A stretch of 64,000 nucleotides of DNA, taken from assembly GCF_027596085.1 (NCBI RefSeq), contig NC_072451.1:12944618-13008617 (forward strand), read 5' to 3'. The notes beneath the pieces were generated by a model. That model saw only the letters and a program-made list of their open reading frames with translations, did no database searches and had not been told where the DNA came from. Both the position numbers and the translations under genes were made by a program. Every line of letters begins with the position of its first letter. Within the stretch, counting starts at the first letter, position 1. Source of the DNA: Anoplopoma fimbria (taxonomy: Eukaryota; Chordata; Actinopteri; Perciformes; Anoplopomatidae). This document shows, piece by piece, positions 21,950-39,142 of the stretch.

Positions 21950-24060
21950 GATTGTGGGCGTTGACTGTGGCGAACATGAATGAACTCTTGTCAGGTGGTG
22001 ATGATGTAATGCTTCCGACAGCTGGTCGCTACAGACTGTTGCCTTATTGTCACAAAAAACAAGATTTGTTTCCTTGACCAGTGTTTACCCCACAGGGGAC
22101 AAGCTATAACAATTAGGTACATTTCCATCAGAGCAGTAGAAGAAATGGGAGCTGGCAAGGATGCCAGTTCTTCTGGCAACCACTGATAATTGAAAAAACT
22201 AAGGAAGGGGCTGCGTCTGTATATAACTTGATAGCTAGTGAAGATTCCAATTTCTTGTTATAAAAGAATGAGATGCCATTCCATTTACCACACAGAAGAG
22301 ACCAGAACTGGAGCTCGGATCTTCAGCCTGCATCCAAGCTCACCATGTCATGGAGTTTCTCCACAGATTTCGAGAGATCGAGAAGCCTGGATATGAAGGA
22401 GCGGCGTCCTTGGCGAATAATATGCATTGCGAAATGAAGATGCCCAAGCAAAGAAAATTTGCTCAGGCAACTTTTTGAAATCGCTACTGCCACCTGCGCT
22501 TTTCTCATGATCTCTCTTACGCAATTACATTTTTCAAGAGGCAGGGATGCTTGCATCAGGTTGCTATCTAAATTAATGCCTAGGAATTATATTCCGCAAA
22601 AGTGTGTCTGAGAGTGGAGATGCATCGATCTGGTTTTGAATTTGGATAGTCAACTAACAGAAAATCATCTGAGAGATGAAGTAAACAAGGCAATTTACAG
22701 TTAGTCAGAAGAATCCAGCAGAGCGCCTCTGACAAAGTATCAAATATTTTTGGGCTACAACGAGCTTGTTGCCCTGTGAAATGCCTACTTATGAGAGCCA
22801 AGTCCACTACTGACCACCTCAGTCTCTGGTTGAATCTCTGGATGAATATCGCAGCTTTTGCAGAGAAGGACTTATGGTATTCATTGAATAGCGTTCCTCC
22901 ATAGGTCATGGCCAGATTGGAAATGATGGCTAGATAAGTGTCCAGTTTGGCTCTACGGGTTGGATAAACTTCCCATAATATGTCTCTGAATACACCAAAA
23001 GCCATATTAAATTCAGCCAGAGTAAGAGTTTTAGAAAGCTGGAGACGCTATCCTTCAACATCACTGATACATCTCCACTATCAAAAATACCCCTCTCACT
23101 TAGCTCTGAAGACAGCAAGATTTTCACAAGATTGACTCTTTACCTGCTAGGATTTGGCCTGTGATTTGAAAAAATCGAGGCAGCAGGAGGAAAGAATGAA
23201 CCCCTGTGGAGACTGGGACTGCATTTCCCAGTGATCTCCGCGGGACTGTGATGCCATCAATGCTCGCTGGAATGACGTCATCATTCGGCATCGCATGTTA
23301 AGGCCCCGCTGCCGAGAAGGAAAAGGGGCGAGCTGTGCCCGGAAAACCAGACTTGCTGAGGGTGCCAGGCCAGACTCCAGGGCTTGGAATCTGAAGTTGG
23401 TTTTGGCAAGCGATGTGTAGATGCTGGACAGGGCTGACAAAACAGGGTTATCCTCCTGGTCCGCAGAGCTGGCTGCTGGGGCTGGGACTCCTACCAGTTT
23501 GGACGGCGGAGCGGCGGCCAGAGCTGGTACTGCAACGGAGTTGCGGGAGCACAGTTTCCCTTGACCGTGGCTTTTCTAAAGACAGAGGGGTTGGAAAGAT
23601 ATGCAGGTGGGGCTTCGTTACAGATTTTTTCCCTGAGCAATGCGTAAAGCTCTTCATGAGAAGCTCCAACTGGAGCCGTAATATTATTGTGGAATAAGGC
23701 TTCAAGGAGCCTGGGCAGTCGCTATTTGTTAATGCTGGGAGTATTTGAATTTATAATTGCCAGATGAGAGCTTCGGCGGGTGGAAACAGCGCTTGCTCCA
23801 TGAAAAGCTTCCTCTGGTTTGGATTGCTGGTGCGGTGAATCCATGATGTCGTCGATCTGCCATGGATCATCATCATGGACGGGGATCGACATTACGAGCA
23901 GCAGGTTAAATTGAAGCGAGTACATTGACAAACTGGTCGTTCTCATGTGGGGGAGCTTGCAAAGTCGCTTGCAGAGGAAGCAGCAAAGATAGGCAGGCTG
24001 AAGAAGCTTTAAATAGGGCGCCCTGTATGAGATTTGCCAATAGATGCATAGGAGGGAATC
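21950..24060 (-). mobile_element. DIRS-like retrotransposon remnant with reverse transcriptase
   Basis: Minus-strand element. A gag-like segment (TYLAIISNLAMTYGGTLF, FNQRLRWSVVDLALISRHFT, 23005-22770) runs in one frame into reverse transcriptase sequence SPKIFDTLSEALCWILL and LHLSDDFLLVDYPNSK. The DDF corresponds to the catalytic Asp pair of the DIRS-type RT. Further RT/RNase H-side blocks follow out of frame, including LLGHLHFAMHIIRQGRRSF and SKSVEKLHDMVSLDA. A degraded amino-terminal ORF lies at about 23950-23150. The direct gag-RT join near 22757 implies an internal deletion. The family call is from motif memory. Confidence 0.7.
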
Positions 24061-24099
24061 ATCTTATCCATTGTGAGCTCAGCTTGACTTAGTGGCCTG

Positions 24100-24570
24100 C
24101 CTGAACTAAGGCCCTTTCCACACTATGTCATTTTAATTTTAAAACGCATGTCTTTTGCTTTGTTTACACAGAGCATCCACACTATGCCGGAGTTTTAGGG
24201 CACGGAAAACGGAGGAGTTTGAAAATGCTCCCAAGGCTGGAGGAGTTTGAAAATGTTGGATTTACCTCATAGTATGGACAGGCGAAACAAAGAAGTTTGG
24301 AAGCGATGGCGTAGGCATCCGCATTCGCACATCAACGGCCTTGATTACCCATCGACTACGAGGTTGATTCATCATGGATAACCGATTACAGGCGTTGTTG
24401 ACCTTGCTGTCTTTGCTAGCAGCTGGTGTGCAGTTAAATGCTGCATTTTATAATTCTACTACTGCCGGCATGCGGAGGAAGCGCCTGTTATTAGAGCTAT
24501 TAGTGAGGGGAGTGTCCAATGGCGTTATCTGGTTGCACCACCTGACGTTTATCAGTTGTGCCACCTGACA
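24100..24570. mobile_element. unclassified element fragment with small ORF
   Basis: Starts GGCCCTTTCCACACTATG, a sequence style typical of fish DNA-transposon ends. It contains a 64-codon plus-strand frame beginning MDNRLQALLTLLSLLAAG at 24374. I cannot assign the peptide. It could be the start of a decayed transposase or chance. Confidence 0.3.
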
Positions 24571-24879
24571 ACATTAATAATGACAGGATTATGGCTGAAT
24601 AATTGCCTTTGTTTCAAATACAAACAATACAAAGTCAAAAGTCCCTATTGAAGTTAAAGTAGTAAAAATGTCATAGTATCATAGTAATCATGTTCAGTAC
24701 ATAGTAACAAGACTATGCTACAGTGCAATGGATGATTAGATGGACAGACTGTAATGGATTGTGATTGAGCAACAGTTAAGTCTTATTTTTATATTTTATA
24801 TATTCATAAAGAAACACCAGCTCAATACAATTGAAAACAACTTATTTAAAATATTTAAATGCATAAAATCAAATGTACA

Positions 24880-25168
24880 TTTTAAGGTTTACTTAGGTTT
24901 ATTTTATTTGCACAATTGAAAAATATAAAAACACAACATAGATAAATAATATTACAGTGCAGGAAGAGGCAGAAAGCCCACTGGGCTTATTTGAAGCCTC
25001 CACCTATATAATATACAAATTTCACAATACTATAACAAATACAAAAAGAATATACATATGGTATGAAATATTGTTGAAAAAGCATTTTTACAAGATATGA
25101 TTTATAATAATACATTATAAACAACAAAAAAGAAAGAAAGAAAAAATGAGATGTGTCAAGATGTGAAT

Positions 25169-25251
<83 letters not shown>

Positions 25252-27680
25252 AAAAAGCTGGGTTTGATTTTGATTAAGGGGATTTGGGTTTGTACCCCTG
25301 CATTTACTCCTACACAAAAGTAATGCTACAAGTCCCTATGAATGCAAAAACCACAGATTAAAAATACAAACTGAAACAAGGAATACATATAATACACAAT
25401 AATACATAAGGAAAGTAATTACAAAACAGAGGTAAGATTGTCTTTTAAGCATCTTTTGAAACATTTTATAGATGACATTTCTTTTGTTAAGTGTGAAAAG
25501 CCATTCCATAATTGGGTTCCCCTAATTCTTATCAAAAATTGACCTCTGCAAGTAAATATTTTGGAGTATGAAGATCTAAAGATTGACGAGTTGAGTAAGA
25601 ATGAACCTGTGAATTTGCTTTAAAGAAGGTCTTGAAATGTTCAGGAATATTTCCTTCACCTAAAAGAATCTTATGAATAAAAACACAAATTTGAAAAATA
25701 TTGATGTCATAAATAGTAAGAATCTGAAGTTTCTGAAATAGAGGAGCAGATGAGATGTGTGACTGTGATCGGGTTGCAATCCTAACAAAACGTTTCTGGA
25801 GGACCAAAATTTCCTGCAGAGTTGTAGGAAAAGTACTTGCCCACACTACATTACCGTATGAAAGATATGGATAAATCATACTGTAATAAAGAATAAGGAG
25901 ACAGTTTGCAGTGACGAGATGGCTAACCCTCCTTATTATTCCATTAGATTTATTTATTTTCCTACTAACCCAGTCAATATGTTCCCTCAAACTCTCATCA
26001 ACAATAATTCCCAGGAATTTTGTAGATGACATGAGGCATCTCAACAGACTCAATTTTAATTTCAGATGAATCCTTAGAGTATGATTTTTTGCCACTGAAA
26101 ATAATAAGGTTAGATTTTTTAATTTTCAAAGATAATTTATTTAATCTGAACCCACACTACAGCATTTGCTTCCATAATTAGTGAATTAAAATTTGAATGA
26201 GAGAGAACTAGGGTTGTGTCATCTGCAAACATTATCGGAGAAAGGCTTTTTGAGACATTAGACAAATCATTACTATAGATGAGGAACAATATTGGTCCAA
26301 GAATGGACCCCTGTGGAACCCCACATATTAGTCTGGCTTGGTTGGAATAGCAACCCTTAACACAAACAAACTGTCTTCTGTTGCAGACATAATTGTTTAA
26401 CCAGTTGTATGTAATATCATTGAAACCATATTTATACAACTTTTCCATTAAAATAATATGATTTACTGTATCAGAGGCTTTTGAAAGGTCTATGAAAATA
26501 CTGCAAGTAAATTCATTGTTATCAAGTGCAGGATCAACTTTATCAACAAGGTAAAGTAAAGCCATATAAGTGGAATGATTTTTCCAGAAACCATACTGGT
26601 GTTTGTAATGAATTGAATTAGAATCTACATTAAAAACAAAATCCTTTTGTATATCATTTTTTCTAGTATTTTTGAAAAACATGGCAAAATAGATATGGGT
26701 CTATAGTTAATTTAAGTCTGGGTCAACATCAAAATTAAAAGAGTCAATGTTAGAGGAATCAAAAGGGTTAAAGGTCAGGCCTTCAAAATCAGATTTGTTG
26801 TAGACCATAATGTCTGTAAAGAATCATGTATTTGAAATGCACGGTTAAAACAAATCAAAAGTACTTAATACATTCCTAATGTTGGAGACTTAGGAGCCTG
26901 ACTCTGAGCGTTGGCCTTTCTTTATTGATGGGGGTAGGTGGATGGACAATAAGTTTGTCGTATCTCAAATATGCAATGTCACCCCTCTCTCTAGCTGCCT
27001 TCTTTGCTGGGAGTAGTTATTTTCTTCTTTGGCGGATAGATTCAGTGAAGTCCTCATTGATGAAGATGCCTGAGCCCTTCAAGTTTTTAGCTTTATTCAG
27101 AACAGAAAGTTTGTCCTTCACCAGTAGAAATCTGACCACAATGGGTCGGGGCTTTTGTGAAGGTGCCATATTCTTCCCAGCCCTATGAGCCCCATCCAAC
27201 TCTATTTTCAGCTGATCCAGTTGTAGTTTTCTATGAGGAGTTTTCTCACTTTTTCCTCACATTCAGTCAGATTTTCTTTTTCAGACTCATTAATGCCATC
27301 TACAACAATATTATGGCGGTTGGACTGGCCCTCCAGATAGTCTGGCTTATCTGAGACTGAGATCAAACTTTTGCAAATTGTGTCCAAATCGGTCCTGGTT
27401 TCATTACAGTCTTTGAATTGAGTTTTGCATGACATTTTAAAATCATCAAAATCTTTTTGAGTCATTTCTAGACTCACCTTAAGATCATAGGCCTACTTCG
27501 ACAGATCATCAATCCTCCTGTTTGAAGAATCAACTATGATCTGTACACATGTTTAGAAGCTTTTTTCCTGTTGTTCAAGCAAAGTTCTGTAGAAGTCTTT
27601 TTGCTGGTCCAACAATTCACGCACTTGAGCCATGGTGACATATTCCTCAGTGTCATTTTTATGAGCTTTGGGTGGCATGG
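24880..27680 (-). mobile_element. LINE with ORF1 remnant and reverse transcriptase
   Basis: Minus-strand non-LTR element. ORF1 begins near 27678 (MPPKAHKNDTEEYVTMAQ) and has stops. It carries PDYLEGQSNRHNIVVDGINE and QKPRPIVVRFLLVKDKLSVL, the latter resembling the L1-ORF1/transposase_22-type RNA-binding fold. After a large deletion that removes the endonuclease comes RT: CSIFIDLSKASDTVNHIIL, GVPQGSILGPILFLIYSNDL and the catalytic FADDTTLVLS (about 26202-26231). Then come KFLGIIVDESLREHIDWVS and YPYLSYGNVVWAS. A 3' UTR runs to about 24880 and is interrupted by a (GT)n tract. RT type fits the Jockey/CR1/L2 group. At least one frameshift near 26130 makes it inactive. Confidence 0.85.
25171..25249. 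repeat. (GT)n microsatellite
   Basis: About 39 uninterrupted GT units within the 3' region of the surrounding LINE. Confidence 0.98.
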
Positions 27681-32633
<4,953 letters not shown>

Positions 32634-33479
32634 CAGACGGGCCTTCATGCTAACAAAGCAGCTTAGCTGCATTGCAGTACTCAGTTTCACAAAAGGCAAT
32701 ATGGAATAAAACAGTTACCCACATCCAATCTACTATTGTAGTTATTTTTCATGGCTTTTTGTTAGGCAAGGTTTCTGGTCTCTGGTGTCAGATGTGAACG
32801 GACGGTTGGTCTTTCTCCGGTTGCCAACGGACTCCTGAATCTTAATTTGAGATTAGTTTGGGACTGAAACAGAGAATATGCTTACATACAAATCATAAAA
32901 ATATATTTTAAGCACTAGTCTGCTGAGAAATAGCATGTCAGTGTGGACTCCTGATTTCATTTTCATTTAACCACTTCAGAATTATGGCAAAAACACAGTA
33001 AGCCACAGCAGAACCTCCCACATCTGTTGTTATTGTTGCCTTTTCACTATTCTGCTTGTCATTCCAACAAAACTACAGACTACAGACAGGATCTTTTTGT
33101 AGTTATATACTTGGATTATTTCTTTTATCTCTGTGGATGGATGTAATAACTGTAATCATGGCATTGCAATAACACAATTTCAACAGGGGAAATTCCTAGG
33201 GCAAAGGAGGTGGGTAAAGTGCTAAATATTTGCAGGAAGTACATTTGGAATTCCAAGTCAGTGCTAAACCCAGTGGGACATTGCATCACATTCTGACATC
33301 TTAAATCAAGGGCCCTATTCAACAAACTGTAGAACTTCCAGGTAAACGTGGATGGTTTCTGTAAATATATTGGCCTATGATGAATAAAACACAGCACAAC
33401 AGAATACTATTGAAGATGAAGAGGGAATGCAATGTTTACGTCTGGGCTTTGTAATAACGATAAAGGTTTCAAATGGTTT

Positions 33480-33965
33480 ATTGCATGTTGAAGTGAGAGG
33501 GAAGGACTTTGGGAGCGAAAGGTTGTTAAGGTAGGAAGGGATGAGGGTTGAGAGTCGTGGGATAAAGGGATGTAGGTTAAGGGAGGAAGGGATGAGGGTC
33601 ATGAGATGAAGGGTAGCGGATGAAGGGATGTGGTTAGGGAATGAAAGGATGGGGTCGTCGGTTGAAGGCTGTAAGGGAAGGGATCAATTAATGAGGCTAG
33701 GGGATGAAATGATGGGTTCTTTGGATGAAGGGATGTAGTGTAAGGAAGGAGAGGGTGTAGGGTAAACGATCGAGGTGGGTAAAGAGGGTCCTGGAATGAT
33801 GGTTGGAGAAGAGCGATGATGGACCGCTGATGTCCGATGGCTGGCGTGAACCGGGGGAGTGGGGACTCTTGAGTGGGGGCTGTCTCTTCAGAAGCTCTGA
33901 AGGGAAGAGTGATAAAGAGAGCGATAGAGGGAGAGAGAGGGAGGAAGAAATATAGAAAGAAAAGG
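33480..33965. repeat. degenerate purine-rich minisatellite
   Basis: A strongly strand-asymmetric GA-rich tract with recurring GATGAAGGGATG-like units of roughly 30 bp, running into GAGA-rich sequence at about 33900-33970. Confidence 0.65.
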
Positions 33966-35329
33966 GGGTTGGGGGGAGGGATGTTGAAGCTGAGTCAAAG
34001 AGGGGGTCAATGGTTCAGTTGTCTTTAAATACTTTGTACTTTCGTTCCCAAACTAAGTTATAAAACAAAATTAGTGAGGCACTAATGCTGCTTTCAAACT
34101 AAGAGCAGGACAGTCAAATTAATGCGGTGTGACAGGTGTGATGCGCTACAAATCAAAGTTGAGTTGAGCAATCATTTGTTTTTATTTAAATATATTCATA
34201 TCCTTACTATGTAAAAAGAGCGCTGTACAAGAACACAACCAATATGTTTTGTTTTTGGAATAAAGCGCTGAAAAATCATGCTTTTTATCTAATCAATAAT
34301 TTATAATCAAAGCTATTGACAGATTCTTTGAATAATTAAGATATAAAGTGAGGAGGACAATGTAGTAAGTAAGTGAGAAAGGAAAAGTAAGGAGAAAGAA
34401 GGAGAAAGAGGCAGTAGGCGTATTAGAGGAGAACATGATGAGAGAAGAAGACAGAAAGAAGCGAGGTAGAGGTGAATGTAGCACTATTCTATTCTGCCGC
34501 AACCTACCGGGCGGGGGGGGGACTTGACGCGGGACGTCTCTGGCTTCACTCCATCTGGTACGCGCATGATGATAGAAATGAATGTGGAATGATAACGACT
34601 GACAGCGTGAGATGGGCAGGCGTTGAGATCAGCTTTAACTTCCCCCGTTGGCGGCTCAGCTTCGAAATGGTAGGACAAAACCTGTTCCGGTACAATAACG
34701 TAGTAGAGTGCTCCTTCCTATTGGTGTGCTGTTTCGTGTTTCCCAAAAAAGACGCAATGCGAGGAGTTGAGCGAGTATATCAGCTACGCAGCTTAAAGTG
34801 GAGCAGATAGCGGCAGTGGTTACATCCGTTTCTCTCAATTACAGCAAGCCGCTTTCTCTATTTACCTCCGTCTTTAAGTTTATGACAGCGTCCGAACATT
34901 ATAGTCCGATAAGTGACGTGTGTCACAGGAGAGAATCTGCCGCTGAATTTCATTCAAAAATCTGGCAAATAAACTAACCTTAGCATCCAGGCAAATATGC
35001 ACACCTTGCACAACACAACTTGAAAACAATGTTGAATTGTCAGGATCCACTCGTTCATTCGGGACACACACGATTTTTGAAGAACCTCATACATGATAAA
35101 AATCTTAACCTTAGATTCGGTTCGTCATTCCGTCACACTCTGTGCAGGGCGGAAGCCAGCTGTTTACACGATCATAAAAGTTCATATTTTGTTGACATTA
35201 AGCCATTTTTTAACATTTAATATTAGCCGAATTTCCCCAAAGACCATCAAATAGGAGATTGGTTTATGTCACACGTGAGGCGACAAGTATGTCAGGCATT
35301 AACAAGGCAATTTTAAAATCCTACAGATT
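33966..35329. other. nfic: nfic intron segment, nothing firmly recognised
   Basis: Contains a moderately CpG-containing stretch at 34490-34700 with a G-run at 34512-34520. No exon could be assigned. Confidence 0.4.
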
Positions 35330-35634
35330 TGAATGAAGTTTGGAGCAACGTCGCCTCCGTGCGGGAGAGCAGGCGTACTGGCGTGACACCGGCAAATGTG
35401 GTTTCCGACCCCTGGCGGCGCGTGGGCTACCGGACAACATGATTTGGTGTGTGTTTATCAGCGCGTGCAGTCGCAAGTGAATGGACTCTGTGGCATCTGT
35501 CTTAGCGCGTGCAGCGGCAGGCTTGTCTGCTTCCACTCCGTTCCTCCCACAGGACGGCGGAAGGCAAAGTTGAAGTTCTGCTCGATCCTTCTCCGGGTTT
35601 GTGTGTGTGTGTTAGTCAGCAGAAAATGGCCGCA
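35330..35634 (+). promoter_or_regulatory. CpG-rich segment with possible extra nfic first exon
   Basis: Many CpGs in an otherwise CpG-poor region. It ends with AAAATGGCCGCA followed by a strong GTAAGA donor at 35635. If spliced in phase 0 to 42718 it would give Met-Ala-Ala ahead of DEFHPF, so it could be a third nfic promoter and exon or an unrelated transcript start. I do not know an NFI isoform starting this way, so this is speculative. Confidence 0.35.
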
Positions 35635-37139
35635 GTAAGAGCCAGCGGGCTGAGTAAGAATGACAAGCCGACAGAGGGCCCTCCTGCCTCGGCATACAGC
35701 CGGGGCAGAGAGTCGCTAGGATAAACACAGAGCTGCAGTTGGCGGAGGTTGTACTGGAAACGCTCACTGGTAGATCCGGGTTCAAGTTGGGGGAGTAAAC
35801 CACTTGACAACTGCAGATGCCACTGTAGAAAAGAAAGCAGCCAAATGTTGCCCCTCCATCACCAAAAACTGGAGTCAGGAGAGATTGAACACAGATTAGG
35901 CCTTTATTTCATTCAAGCTAAGATTGAATGCAACAACAATAGGGGTAGCCATATGACAGGAAGAATAGGCTAAAGGGTCAAAAGACTTCAAGTGAAACAC
36001 TGTTGTTTTTATTAAACATGGAAGTTTAGTCAGTGCAACAGTTTGTAAGCATAGAGACCAAACCATTTTATAAAGACCAATGACCTGCCATTGCACCAGC
36101 CGTGAGGTCAAATCAGGTCATGGGAATAAAGTGGAGGCCAATGGCCCCTTTCCCACCTGGCCTCCATTTTGTTCTCAACTTAACACCTGTAATGTTTTGT
36201 AACTAAAGTGGTTGTGACGCTAACACGTTGACAAAAACTGTCCTCGGACATAAACACCAGGCTACTATAAACCTCCTCTCAGAATCCCAGTTAATCCAAT
36301 ATTAAATAAATGAATATGCCTATGACATAAAAAATATGGCTAAGAAATAAATCTTGAAATACAAATATATATATAAATAAATAATAAATATATAAATTAG
36401 TGTAAATTAATATAAATGATTCAATGTAGTTCAATAATTGGGTTTCTATTTTAAATTATGTTTTTCAAACAATTTAAGTGGACTTTGATTTCATGGAGGG
36501 GCTACTTTGGTACTTGGGTCTGAATAACCACATGCCATTAATTTTAATAGGACAGCATCATATATATACTATATATATCAACCAAGCCTTTTTATTGGTC
36601 CTGTCAATAATGTTCGTTGGTACATTAGTGACATGTCAGCTTCATTATATATATATATTGAAGTTGTATCTCAATTGCAATCATTACATAGTTGGTTTTG
36701 ACAGTGACAGTGGAAGTATTCAGAACATTTAAGTATAAGTACCACTCTGTAAAAAATACTCCTGTTACAAGTTAAAGTCCTGTGTTGAAAATATAAATAA
36801 AAAAGTGCATGAGTATTATTAGAAAAGTGTACTTAAAGTATTCTGAGCAGAAATATGCACCCTATTGTACCACTTCATTCCATTTCTACAGATTATTCAG
36901 ACTGTATTAATGTTTAAGTAGCATTTTGGTAGAGGAGGAGCTAATATTAAATATTGTACATTCTGTTTAGTAGTTAACAATGTGTCATACTTTACAAGAT
37001 AATTATATATCAGATGTAAAATCTTGATATGTTTAGTTACATTACTATTTGCCAAAAAATGTAGTGCAATAACAAGTGCTCTTTCTCTCTGCGATGTGGC
37101 GAGTGAGTGTGTTTAGTTCCATTGAAGCTGTTTTTTGGA
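35635..37139. other. nfic: nfic intron segment, nothing recognised
   Basis: AT-rich except at its start. Short ATAT-rich palindromic runs occur near 36562-36578 and 36646-36659. Confidence 0.5.
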
Positions 37140-37780
37140 TGCACATCATAATTCTCCGCTGCTTGCTTTTTTGGGATGACGCGGTGTGTTCGACTCTCTG
37201 TGTTCACTTTCGTCTCCTCGTGAACACACATAGTCGTGTGAAGGCCAGCAAACAGGCCGCTGTGTGAGCGGATCCTGAGATGAACTCCGCGTCGGAGGGC
37301 CGGGCCGGAGCGAACACTGTGTGTTAGGAGGCTCAGTGCAGCAGCTGCTGCGGCTTTAAGCCCGTTTGGGATGGGCTCAATTCATAACGTCATTTCACTT
37401 CTCTTTCTTTTATTCTTCGCCCCCTCATCTCCTTCCCTCTCGGAATAACGCCGTCCCCCGCTCTCTCCACACAATGACTATTCCGAAGTTTCTCGGTGTT
37501 TTTCTCACTGCGGGACATTTTTCCGAAGCCTCAACTTTTCTGGCGTGTCATCATTTCTGGAGTTAACGCGGCAGAGTCATCCGAGGCGACCGGAGCTCTC
37601 TCATATTTGGATCGTTCAAAAAGCCATTGGAACAGTCCAGGAAATGCAGCGTCTTCTCTAACCCGGAGGTACAGCTGCTGAACCGACTCAGCTGGAGGAG
37701 CGCGAAGAAATGTGCAGGAACTAACTGCGAGCCTGGGGATGTTTCCGTTAACGCAAAGCCTGGTCTGATTCATCAACACC
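37140..37780 (+). promoter_or_regulatory. nfic: CpG-rich presumed promoter and 5' UTR of proximal nfic exon
   Basis: CpG density rises sharply (e.g. CCGCGTCGGAGGGCCGGGCC near 37287-37306) directly upstream of the proximal start codon and falls again in the intron. This is the pattern of a CpG-island promoter. No TATA box was evident. The transcription start cannot be placed from sequence alone. Confidence 0.6.
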
Positions 37781-37807
37781 ATGTTTTCTCCTCTCAGTGT
37801 GGCTCAG
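37781..37807 (+). CDS. nfic: nfic alternative first coding exon (proximal, MFSPLSVAQ)
   Basis: Nine codons, MFSPLSVAQ, ending exactly at a GTAAAA donor (37808) in phase 0. Joined to the exon at 42718 this reads [21 protein letters not shown]. Vertebrate NFI proteins commonly start MYSPLCLTQ or close variants before DEFHPF, so length, phase and the S-P-L...Q pattern match, although three residues near the junction (SVA for CLT) are unusual. Placement at the downstream edge of a CpG-rich segment supports its being a true first exon. The context CACCATG is a good translation start. A short reading frame overlaps it in another phase (37627-37908) and is not considered coding. Confidence 0.82.
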
Positions 37808-39111
37808 GTAAAACTGCGCTGTGCTCTGTGTGCCCGCTGATCGCTGCTGTGGTATCACAGCCCGACCCACAAGGAACTGTGTTCCATTTATTGATGCAGT
37901 GTGTATGAAGGAAACCCAAAATTACTTATGTCTTCATTCACACTATTTCAACTAGTCCTCACTGCAGAATGGGGCAAACAGTGGTGTGATTCTCTCAGCA
38001 GCAGGTAGTGGGCTGCAGCACATATACTGCACCAGGCCGTTGCATTAACATGGTTGTTAGCTGGGACCTGCTGAGATAGATCTCCTCTACTGCCTGTAAG
38101 ACAGCTTATGTGCTATCATCTATTTTCTATCCAGGGACTTGACAGAGAGCGTTCCTCCACTGTCACCCTAGCTGCCCACCATATTCCTCTCTGTGGTTAG
38201 CCGTAACACGTGACACATTAATTTGGTTGGAAAAGACTTTTGATCCTCTCCTTTTATACAAACACCTACTGGTGCAATATGCAGATCTACATTCCTAAAG
38301 TGTTGTTAAAGGAAAATGGGGCATCTGTTTTATTATGAGAGGTGGTGTACAGTGTGACGGTGTTTGATTGCTAATGTGCAGCTGTTTCTATGTATTTCTT
38401 TCATCATTTTTTAATTATGACCACTGTGGTCCAATAAATGACCAAATATTCAGGTTTCTCTCTAGAACTTACTCTTGTCACGATGAAATGATTGAAACAG
38501 TAAACTAATACTCAACTGCTGATATGACAGATTGCTACGTCTGCTTTTACTAGTGTTACTGTTACTACTGATCAGTACCCCTGTTAGTACTTCTATTAGT
38601 ACCACAGCTAATGCTGTTACTGTTATCACTACTACTAGCACTGCTGCTGCTGCTGATGCTGTCTGTACTTTTAAAGAAGTCTTGCAGTGCTACTACTATT
38701 TAGTTCTGCTACGATCCACATTTCATTTGCTGCATTGTTTTTTTCCACTACTGTTGCAACAGCTACACATTCAATGACTCCTGCATGTATAAATGCCACT
38801 GCCACTATCAAGGATGGATTACCAACCTGGCAGCACCACAGGAACCCAGGGGGCTAAAGATTGCACATTGGTTAAGAAATTTGCACCACTTGCGTACAAT
38901 ATCAACATATGTGGATGCTTTATTATTGTATTATTGCTAATCTTGTGCTGTGTCCAGATCAAGTTTTAAGAACTATATTATTTGACTTTGTATTGTGCTC
39001 ACATTGTGGTGCTAAATAAAGTAACATACTACTGCCATGTGTGATTTGCTGTATGGGGTTTGTCAATAAAAGTCAAGAAACAAAGCATTTTAAAATGACA
39101 TAGCTATGACA

Positions 39112-39142
<31 letters not shown>

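Noticed and set aside
35509..35724. 71-codon plus-strand frame through the CpG-rich segment as a protein
   Set aside because: No family resemblance. The strong donor within it at 35635 suggests that, if anything, it is a first exon.
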